This document shows, piece after piece, positions 28,588 through 35,785 of a DNA stretch of 35,785 nt. The stretch is taken from contig RPFO01001755.1 of the NCBI GenBank assembly GCA_009746045.1, positions 1-35,785 of the forward strand, written 5' to 3'. Below the pieces are notes generated by a model. That model was not told the origin of the DNA. It did not search any database and saw only the letters and a list, made by a program, of their open reading frames with translations. Each line of letters begins with the position of its first letter. The stretch's first letter is position 1. Source of the DNA: Mesostigma viride (taxonomy: Eukaryota > Streptophyta > Mesostigmatophyceae > Mesostigmatales > Mesostigmataceae). The translations under genes were made by a program, and so were the position numbers.

Positions 28588-29201
28588 ATGTCACAACGTG
28601 GCCGAAAGGGTGCATCCACCGCTGACGGCCGGTGGGTGATATCGATGGACGCATTTCCGAAGAAGCCAGCCGCGGGCCACACCCATGGCGCGGGCGGGGG
28701 CGCGGGCGGGGGCGGGGGCGGGGGAGAAGGCGCGGGTGCGGGCGCGGGCGCCACCCAAGACGCGGGCGCGGGCGCGGGCCCAGGCGGGGCGGGGGCGGGG
28801 GCGCAGGCGCCGGCGCGGGTGCGGGCGCGGGCGCCACCCAAGGCGCGCGCGCGGGCGCGGGCGGGGGTGGGGGCGCAGGCGCCGGCGCGGGTGCGGGCGC
28901 GGGCGCCACCGCCGACTTGGATGATGAGCCAGCAACCGAAGCCGAGAGGGAGAGGCACCGCTCTTCGAAGGTGTTCGATCTCGAAGTGTTTTGGGGCCCG
29001 GATATGACCGTGTATGTCCGCTGGCGCCTAGCCGCATCGGAGACGTTGGTAAATGCACCGGTGAACAAGTGGCAGCCCACAGGGCCTAATGGCGAGGCTT
29101 GTGACGGGGTCACGCCCATTGGGTACACCCCGCAGGGAGATCCTGTCTATGGGTGCCTCCTCATAGAGCGTGGCAAGGCCCCAAAGGAAGTCCTGGTCTA
29201 G
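28588..29201 (+). pseudogene. Unknown protein, N-terminal part with Gly/Ala-rich GC minisatellite
   Basis: The ATG at 28588 opens MSQRGRKGASTADGRWVISM, then a Gly/Ala-rich tract encoded by GC-rich minisatellite DNA (28683-28912). Inside the tract the frame shifts; the following frame reads an acidic segment (ATADLDDEPATEAERERH), then a folded-looking part with VFWGPDMTVYVRW and GYTPQGDPVYG, ending at 29201. The coding sense continues in a third frame at about 29190, so this and the next feature were probably one protein. No family is recognised. Confidence 0.4.
28797..28912. repeat. Direct repeat within the GC minisatellite
   Basis: A block of about 42 bp (GGGGGCGCAGGCGCCGGCGC onward) occurs at about 28797 and again at about 28867. 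Slippage here likely caused the frame change. Confidence 0.8.
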
Positions 29202-30346
29202 TGCCGCTTTTTGAATGGGACGAGGGCGGTGCCAGGAGATGTACCTGCGCTAGCCTTCACAGCCTTTTTCCTGACATCGTCGCCGCTGAGAAGCAGCAGT
29301 TGCTGGACGGATGGATTGAGCAGGTGCCAAAGTCCGTGGAGGATGTGCGTGCCAACAACGAGAATCTGTTCGACATCATGGAGCAAAAGCTCAAAGAGAA
29401 GCGTGAACTGCAAGCGAACAAGGCGGTACCCTTACCGCTGCGATCTGCAGGCGACCAGTCGGTTGCGCGGGCAACACGAGCACTGAGGCTGCCCATAAAA
29501 CAAGTAATCTCACACGTCGCTTGCCCTGCCCGCGAGATTCAAGCGCAGATCAACCGCGCATGTGCGCCCGCTGCGCGAGGGAGCACATCAACGGCAACGC
29601 CCGCTTTGCGCACACTGATTTCCGGCAGGCACACCTTCAAGGTGAATGGAAGCCTCATACGACGCAGCGACCTACTCGTTGTTAAGCGGCCAGCCGTCAC
29701 CTGCGGGCAGGGAATGCCGTGGGCACCACACATGCTGGTGAAGGTCCTTGATCTGGAAGGCGATCGCACGGAGCGTGACAGCATTGTCGCCTCTCCTTAC
29801 TACGCACCGTCGTGGACGGGCCAGTTTTCTAGAGTGACATTAGGTGGCGGCAGCGCAGGGATGACGGTCCCCATTTCTGATGTACACCTGCAGCACTGGA
29901 CAGTGGGCGGTACGGCAGAGGTGCACCAGCCTGAGCTGATCAGTACCGGCAAACTGTCAGCTGCCACGGTGGCGGCGTTGAAAGAGCACCCGCAGATTGA
30001 CTTTGAGCATTACAAGACTGCCACCGCCGCCAGGGCAGCAGCAAAGGATGACTGCAATGCCTACTTTGCCGAGCATGGAGCACGTGCGCTTATCGGGATG
30101 CGCCTGTGTGCCCTGTTTCCGGGGATAGCGAGGAAGAGGGAGCGCTTCCATGGCTGGGTCACTAAGGTTCAGGAAAGGGGAGGTCACCTGCTCATCAAGG
30201 CGATGTGGGCTGATGGGCAGTATGAGGACTATCATGCCCTGGCGGAGGTGACGCAGTTCGTGTGCGGCTGCCCACACCCAGTCGAGGCATTTGGCCGCGC
30301 TCGCTTCTTTCCACAGGAGCTAGGCTGGCACCGTGAACGCAGGTGA
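29190..30346 (+). pseudogene. Unknown protein, C-terminal part with possible Tudor-like module
   Basis: The long open frame, whose sense probably begins near 29190 (VPLFEWDEGGAR), ends at TGA 30344-30346, about 385 residues. It has a Lys/Glu coiled-coil-like helix (IMEQKLKEKREL), a central region with ISGRHTFKVNG and LVKVLDLEGDRTERDSIV, and a C-terminal module in which GMRLCALFPGI, FHGWVTKVQE and IKAMWADGQYEDYHAL match the general pattern of SH3-like (Tudor-type) folds with a D-G-x-x-E-D turn. A Cys-rich FVCGCPHP follows. Without start codon or N-terminal frame it is listed as broken. It could be a cellular gene or part of an uncharacterised mobile element. Confidence 0.45.
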
Positions 30347-30392
30347 TGGCACCCACATAGACGATGCCGTCCCTGCTGTGCACAGTGACAGT

Positions 30393-30535
30393 GAAGGCGG
30401 GGAGGAGGAGGAAGAGGGAGAGAAAGAGGGGGAGAAAGAGGGGGAGGAGGAGGGGAGGAGGAGGGAGAGGGGGAGGGAGAATGGGAGGGGGAGGGGGAGG
30501 AGGAAGAGGGAGAGGGAGAGGGAGAGGAGGATGCG
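30393..30535. repeat. GGA/GAG-rich purine microsatellite
   Basis: A nearly uninterrupted purine tract of GGGAGG, GAGGAG and GAGAGG words on the plus strand. Confidence 0.95.
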
Positions 30536-30991
30536 GAATGGGAGCCGGGGATGACTGGTAGATGAGACGGTGCCATCTACCGGCGCATGGAATGAAGTGG
30601 TAGACAAGTTTACTCATGGTTGTCGGCAAGTAGAGCATGCACGCCTGGCCTAGCTGAATTTAAATCAACGAGTTGAGTTTGGAGAGGCTGCATTTTGCTT
30701 GGATGAAGAATGTGTTAGCATGGCCAAACTTTTATGGCTTGTAGCCAAATCCTCTTGGGGTATGTGCACAGTGTACTAGCGGTGTTGTGCAATTGCGAGG
30801 ATTCCTGTCTTGTAGCGATGTGGCCTCTCACCCTGCAGCCTGGTAGATGTGATGGCATGCAGCCACCCATCATTGGTCATCCGATCTGGTGTGATTTGCA
30901 TTTGCACACCTTGTATTAAGGCCATGATATGATGATGTCTTGTTATTTTTATGTGTATATGCGAAAAGAGGCATAATATGCTTGTATATAG
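30536..30991. other. Stretch without recognised gene
   Basis: I see no supported ORF, RNA gene or repeat between the purine tract and the satellite. Confidence 0.5.
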
Positions 30992-31760
30992 TGCTAGCAA
31001 ATGTCACTACCTTTACCTATGCCTGACCTTACAAGTTGAGGATGGTCTAATGTAGTGGCAAACAGGTTATTTACAACAATTCACAGTTTTCTGACATAGT
31101 TTGAGGCATACTTACCAAAATGCTTGAAAAAGGCAAAAATTGCACCATTTATGCTAGCAAACGTCACTATTTTGAGATCAAACTGGGCCCAAACTTGGCC
31201 CATGGTCTAATCTAGTGGTGTTAGGTTGCTTCCAACATTTCATAGCTTTCTGACATAGTTTGATATTGTTTAGTAGCTTACACTGAGCAAAATGCTTGAA
31301 AATGGCAAAAAATGCACCATTTATGCTAGCAAACGTCACTATTTTGACGTCAGACTGAGCCCAAACTTGGCCCATGGTCTAATCTAGTGGTGTTTAGGTT
31401 GCTTCCAATATTTCATAGCTTTATGACGTAGTTTGATATTGTTTAGTAGCTTACACTGAGCAAAATGCTTGAAAATGGCAAAAAATGCAGTATTTATGCT
31501 AGCAAACGTCACTATTTTGAGTTCAGATTGACCCCAAACTTTGTGCATGGTCTATTCTAGTGGTAATTAGGTTGCTTGCAAATATCCATGATGGTTTGAC
31601 GTGATTTAGTACTGTTTCCTATTTATTACTATTTAATTTAACAAAAAATGACAAAAATGTACCTTTATTGCTAGCAAATGTCACCAAGATGACGTCCGAT
31701 CGATACCAAACTTTGTACGAGGTCTATTTTGGTTGCAAACATCATGCATGACAATTTTCA
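30992..31760. repeat. Tandem satellite, about 172-bp unit
   Basis: The anchor TGCTAGCAAA(C/T)GTCAC starts at 30992, 31152, 31324, 31497 and 31669 (spacings 160, 172, 173, 172). Units share CCCATGGTCTAATCTAGTGGTG and CATAGCTTTCTGACATAGTTTG-like segments. The two central units are most alike and the outer ones diverge, the usual pattern of a short satellite. Confidence 0.92.
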
Positions 31761-31830
31761 GCATAAAAAGACAAACTTCGGTACGAAGTACATTTTGCGT
31801 GCTGGAGTACATTCTTAATGGCTGGTAGGG

Positions 31831-32371
31831 GGATAACCCCGAGGACCCCGATTTGCCAGCACTGGTGCCGGCAATCCGCAACCTGTTGGACCAGATTCGA
31901 AACATTTTATCGACATTTACGGTCCAGGTGCGGGGAGGTTTGCGGTCGGTGACCGAAGTCACGACTGCCATTGAGGAGTTGGACAACGTCCTCTCTTCAC
32001 TCACCGGTTACCAGAGAAACCTGCAAAACTGGGCATCGCTACGCACGGGGGGCGCGCCGGCGGTGTCAACAAATTTGTTTCAAGATCTTGCGCTGCTATC
32101 GCTGCTCACTCGCGGCGTACGCAGTCGTGAGCGCCAGGTTTTAATTAACCTGGTGGCATTTCTCGCATCTGTGCGAGAGTGGATTCCCGCGGGGTGGGAA
32201 TTGTTGACGATCTTTACACATCCTCTGCGCCTCGTCGCGCGTCGGCGCGTCGCAACTTACGCGGCGGGGAGCACACCGGTTTTAATACATACCGGTGCAG
32301 GTCCGGAGCTGGATATGGAGGATCGTGAGTTCGTATACACGTACTGCGACTTCAGGGGCCTTGACTACTAG
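31831..32371 (+). CDS. Pre-gag ORF of copia element 2
   Basis: The frame is open from just after the stop near 31830 to TAG at 32369-32371. No ATG lies near its beginning, so the start is either missing or spliced. About 172 residues are encoded from 31853: helical, Leu/Ile-rich (AIRNLLDQIRNILSTF; TTAIEELDNVLSSL), then basic, then an acidic end (DMEDREFVYTYCDFRG). It occupies the same place as the element 1 pre-gag ORF and shares spacing of a GG turn, a helix with E-L and a later Trp. No family is recognised. Confidence 0.5.
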
Positions 32372-32540
32372 TCGGCCTAATTTTCTTTTGCAGTACTCAT
32401 CGACATTTTTTTGTCGAATTTTCAGCGGCAATTCGCGGGGGCGGCAGCGACACCGGCGCAGGCGGCAGTGGCGACACAAATTTTGTACATAATTTTCTGC
32501 TGCTTTGCTAAGGTGTTCTTTGAATAGCTTGTAGTGCAGG
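32372..32540. other. Spacer between pre-gag ORF and gag
   Basis: 169 bp without an ORF. The corresponding spacer in element 1 is 53 bp. Confidence 0.5.
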
Positions 32541-33659
32541 ATGGCTGAGGGACGCCGTAGCAAGGGCCCAGCCAGTGGGAATAATAATGGGGGTGCTGGT
32601 AGTGGAACCGCTCACGTAGATGACGTGGGGGTTACCGGAGAGATTACCAACCTTCCTCACAATAATAATAATGCACAAGCTGTTCATGGCTTTGATCTCA
32701 CCACACAGGGTCTTTTAATTGTCAATCAGCTGCAGCCTGTAACCTCAGACTCCAAGCCTAAGCAGGCTGAAGAGTTTGTGGAAGGATTGGAAGGGTTCCC
32801 TAGCTTGTACGGTGGTACAAATTACTATCAAATCTGGATAGGAAGTAGCACTTTTGGCAAGTGTACTGACCAGATTAAGGACCTGACCAGGGAGTGCAAG
32901 AAGGCCAATAAGGCCTGGGCACTGTACGTAGCTGAGCTGAAGGAGCTGCTGGAAGACCAACGCAAGAAGGTCGGCATCCATTGGCAGGACAAGTATCAAG
33001 GGTGGGAGGTCAAGGGGGACCTGATCCAGAACTTTCTCAACTATTGTAAGATGGTTGAGGAGGGCAGGGCTCACGGCTTTAATGTCGCTGATAACATAGC
33101 CCTAACCAACTGGCTCAAGGTTTCTGGGCTGGATAAAGCGACGCGTGGCTCCTTAAAAGTCATGTGTGCCCCACACTCTACCCTGAAGGCCTACAAGGTC
33201 ATCATTAAACAAGCACTCGAGGCAGAGGAGCTGTTTGAGGGTGGAGTGCCAGCAGTGAAGGCTACCCAGGCAGGCGGGCGTACCCAGGGTGGCTCCAAGA
33301 CGTCTGAGGCTGACCGAAGCCAAGGAGGGCGTAGGGGCAACCATAACAAGCGCAAGGGAGATCATTCACCTGATTCTGACAGGAGGTCACACTCCAAGTC
33401 GGTGTTCAGGCGGGTGGGTGGTCAGCCCAAGCAGGGCAACGCGTCTGACAATGGGGGCAGTGGCCAGGGCAAGTCCAAGATACAATGCTACCTGTGCAAG
33501 GGGTGGGGGCACATCAAGAAGGAGTGTCCCAGCTTCAAGAAGTCCCAGGGCCAGGGCAGCAACAAGAATAACAACAACAACAACAAGAAGAACAACAACA
33601 AGTCCCAGGCAGGCCAGCCTTCAAAGGGCAGTCAGCAAGAAGACAACAAGGAGCAGTGA
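32541..33659 (+). CDS. gag: Gag of copia element 2
   Basis: The 372-residue ORF has its ATG at 32541 and ends at UGA 33657-33659. The order is an Asn/Gly-rich N-terminus, a capsid-like helical region (residues about 70-235, with YYQIWIGSSTFGKC, HGFNVADNIALTNWL), a Lys/Arg/Gly-rich basic region, the zinc knuckle CYLCKGWGHIKKEC (33486-33527), and an Asn/Lys-rich tail. It is intact. The same frame continues after the UGA into pol. It would form the particle shell and bind element RNA. Confidence 0.92.
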   Translation: MAEGRRSKGPASGNNNGGAGSGTAHVDDVGVTGEITNLPHNNNNAQAVHGFDLTTQGLLIVNQLQPVTSDSKPKQAEEFVEGLEGFPSLYGGTNYYQIWIGSSTFGKCTDQIKDLTRECKKANKAWALYVAELKELLEDQRKKVGIHWQDKYQGWEVKGDLIQNFLNYCKMVEEGRAHGFNVADNIALTNWLKVSGLDKATRGSLKVMCAPHSTLKAYKVIIKQALEAEELFEGGVPAVKATQAGGRTQGGSKTSEADRSQGGRRGNHNKRKGDHSPDSDRRSHSKSVFRRVGGQPKQGNASDNGGSGQGKSKIQCYLCKGWGHIKKECPSFKKSQGQGSNKNNNNNNKKNNNKSQAGQPSKGSQQEDNKEQ

Positions 33660-33662
33660 CTG
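33654..33662 (+). promoter_or_regulatory. Probable gag/pol stop-codon readthrough site
   Basis: CAG-TGA-CTG separates gag and pol in one uninterrupted frame (32541 to 34829 apart from this stop). It matches the context in element 1 (CAG-TGA-CTA). UGA-C and especially UGA-CUA are known readthrough-prone contexts. Confidence 0.65.
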
Positions 33663-35785
33663 TCTGAGGCAACCCCTACACACCTTAATTCACCCAAGGG
33701 GGAGGCCAGGTGCTCCAATGCAGATTTTATATCTGGGCAACAAGAGGGTGATCTCCAGGTTCAGTGTGGCCCCAGGTCACCTGGAGAGGTACAGGTTCCT
33801 ATGAAGACGTCCTTGACAGCTGGTGCAGCTGTAAGAATGTCTGACCCCATGCATCCTCGTGCTGGGCACGAGGGTGGACCTCTCATTTTGAGAGAAACCA
33901 ATGTACAACCACAGAGGGGTGTGAAGGCCTCTGGTGGTATGCATGTGGTCCCTGCTGGCGGTCCAGGTGTTGGGCATGAGCAGGGTGACTCAGGCTCTGA
34001 GTCAGAACAGGATGGAAGTCAGCATGGTGATGCTGGACAACCTGACAGCACAGTCCTGACTGTGCCAGGGACTGCTTCCTCTGTGTACCAGGAGTTGGGT
34101 GCCCGAATCCACAACATGTTTGGGCATGCCACTTCTCTGTCAAACAACTTTGCCTTCCGTATGGGCAGGGCACCCCTTCTTAAGGCGTGTCAGCAAGCTG
34201 CCTCACGGTGTAAGTGCCAGTTGTCCTCCAACAAGCCCAGGAAATCACATGCCAAAGCTCTACCTCAGAGCATTGGTGATCTGCAGTGTGATATCCAACA
34301 CATCAGGGGCATGCAACTGTTGGTGTGCGTGGACAGGTACACGAAATACAAGGTGCTGGAGCATTTACCTTCTATGAAGAACAGGTACTTGCTGGCTGCC
34401 CTGCAGAATGTAAGAGCCAAGTTTCCTACCACAAGGATCCAGGTGGACATGCAGTTTCAGCATCTCAAGGGTGATCCTACCCTTCCTGAGTTGCTGGTTA
34501 CACCTAGGGAGGCTCATGGGCAGCAGGGTGCTATCGAGAGGGCAATCCAGGAGGTCAAGAAATTGATCATCTCTGAAGACTGGGTACCCTTGTCTGCACC
34601 TGCACTTGTCAGGAGTGCATGGCTGAGGAACGTGGAGCAGCAGCTGAACAGCAGGGTTAACTTCTACTATGATGGAGTTGCTGTCAGCCCAATGGGTCTA
34701 TATCATGGCCTGTGCCCACCACATGTGCTGGAGGGCTGGAAACATGCTGCACATGTCACCTTTGCCAAGCTGAGGGAGAAGGACCGGGTTGGAAGATGCT
34801 GGAGCCACAAGTGGGTCAGAAGGTCCTAGCTTGGAAGGAACCTAGCCTTTATGGCAAACGTGGTAGCTGGAGTCCTGGGGTGGTTACCCAGGTTGATGAA
34901 GCTAGCCACGCATGCTTGGTCAGCATGGAGGACGAACCAAAGCATGTGCACCGGCTGAGTTGGTCATATGTCAAGCCTAACCTGATGAATGAGGGCAGTC
35001 AGGCACAAGGCTCACAGGATCTGCAGGATTTTCAGGTCCCAGGTGACATCACTGACGCAACGACCACATCTGTTGCAGGGGAATCTGTCGGCCCTGGCCA
35101 GGTTGCAGAGGTACTTGTTGAACAGGCTGCAAGGTCAACAGCTGGGGAGTCAACTGTCAAGCCCAAGGCACTAACCAAGCCCAGGGGGACAAGTTTGGCT
35201 GGATTGATTGGGGCTCTACAAAGGGCCAAGAAGCAGCCCAAGGTAGCCAAGCTCGGGTGGCATGGCAATCTGGGGCTGGACACTGCCTTAGAGGAAGACA
35301 CTAATTCTCAGGTTTCCATCATTGGGACCAGGGCTGCAGCAGGGTACAGCATGTCTGAACCCAGCTATCAGTTTGTGTCTGACTTCAGTGGCGGGTACAC
35401 GTGAAGGTACTGGGTGAGGTATTCATTCCTATCCTTGGACAGGACACTGCTTTTTGTGTCTTGGAGGGCTATCAAGGACCTGCTCTTCTGGGGCAGAATT
35501 TCCTATGCCAGGATGGAGTAGTGATCACGTCCTCTCTCCTGACTAAGGAAGGGGCTGGTCAGGTCCCACTGATTAATTTCAGGACCACTCACCTATCACG
35601 TGCAGTAACCAGGTCGGTTAAGCGTGTGCAAGTGTGCCAGGGGCAGGAGCCCTTGGTTGATGACCTCATATTGCCAGCTGCTAGTCATCCAAGCAGTTTG
35701 GGCATTGGTCCTCACTCACTTGCTGGACACAGCCCCATCAACTACCAAGGCCTGGTGAAGCTCATGTCCTCTCCCATTATGTGTC
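33660..35785 (+). pseudogene. pol: Pol of copia element 2: integrase and retropepsin-like domain (partial, two frameshifts)
   Basis: The frame from gag continues through a linker into the integrase HHCC finger (IHNMFGH, then KACQQAASRCKC, about 34100-34220) and core: D in QCDIQHI, D in QVDMQFQ and E in GAIERAI, with 29 residues between the last two. An indel near 34787 moves the frame; the integrase C-terminal module (GQKVLAWKEP to WSYVK), an acidic linker and the protease-type EDTNSQVSII (Asp codon 35297-35299) follow. A second indel near 35393 moves it again to VKVLGEVFIPILG and ALLGQNFL (about 35480-35506), open to the window edge. The RT is not reached. Confidence 0.88.
35290..35510 (+). 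other. Retropepsin-like domain after integrase, element 2
   Basis: It aligns block by block with 5790-6030: DTNSQVS(I/V)I, FVSDFSG, LGEVFIPILG, FCVLEGYQGPA and LLGQNFL. Position and the D-T-N triplet are the same in both elements. One indel near 35393 lies inside it. Confidence 0.7.

Larger units (their letters stand above)
31831..35785 (+). mobile_element. Copia-like element 2 (partial, continues past the window)
   Basis: It has the same layout as element 1: pre-gag ORF, gag with zinc knuckle, in-frame UGA, integrase, retropepsin-like domain. The window ends before RT. Protein similarity to element 1 is clear in IN and PR and distant in gag, so the two belong to different families of one lineage. 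No LTR is recognisable upstream: satellite ends near 31760 and a stop precedes the pre-gag ORF near 31830, so the 5' end is probably truncated or the LTR is unrecognised. Confidence 0.85.

Noticed and set aside
33960-34030. D-S-G triplet in the pol linker of element 2 as a protease site upstream of integrase
   Set aside because: It lies in a Ser/Glu/Gln-rich low-complexity stretch without the hydrophobic flanks or an ILG partner.

Overview
This window is eukaryotic and built almost entirely of transposable elements and satellite or simple-sequence DNA. It holds two related Ty1/copia-type LTR retrotransposons, a Ty3/gypsy-type element on the minus strand, four copies or fragments of a non-LTR (LINE) element with a restriction-like endonuclease, a MITE, a 3' LTR of another element, a 296-bp-armed palindrome, a 172-bp satellite and over 1 kb of GC-rich hexanucleotide repeat. 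I see no bacterial operon, rRNA or tRNA gene and no confidently recognised host gene. GC-rich microsatellites plus this element mix would fit an alga or another protist. The lineage is inference and I would not name a species.

Layout. 1-919 and 10044-14086 are the two halves of one minus-strand gypsy element: RT end on the left; RT start, protease, gag, an RNase-H-N-terminal (viroplasmin-like) ORF and an Arg/Gly-rich ORF on the right. A 5'-truncated LINE (920-1003 + 9960-10043) inserted into its RT with a 14-bp target duplication. A copia-like element (1004-9954, LTRs about 99% alike by eye) inserted into that LINE with a 5-bp duplication, and a 493-bp MITE (8168-8660) sits inside the copia element. 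14087-16234 has no recognised gene. 16235-17565 is the 3' part of a further LTR element, abutting a LINE fragment (17566-17937). 18346-18574 and 18583-21505 are two LINE copies joined tail to tail, flanked as a pair by an 11-bp direct repeat and embedded in an AT-rich array of period about 42 bp (to 22138). 22139-24180 is mostly non-coding with one small ORF. 24190-26490 is simple-sequence DNA. 27112-27726 is the palindrome. 27686-30346 holds two broken ORFs of unknown function. 30992-31760 is the satellite. 31831-35785 is the second copia-like element, running off the window.

The most interesting system is the pair of copia-like elements. Both have an extra ORF before gag. In both, gag and pol share one frame and are separated by a single UGA in the context CAG-UGA-CUR, which suggests stop-codon readthrough. 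In both, the retropepsin-like domain lies after integrase and before RT, giving gag-IN-PR-RT-RH instead of the usual copia order gag-PR-IN-RT-RH. Because two diverged copies share all three traits, these look like properties of a lineage and not accidents of decay. Nearly all ORF breaks in the window are single-base indels, so some may be assembly errors.
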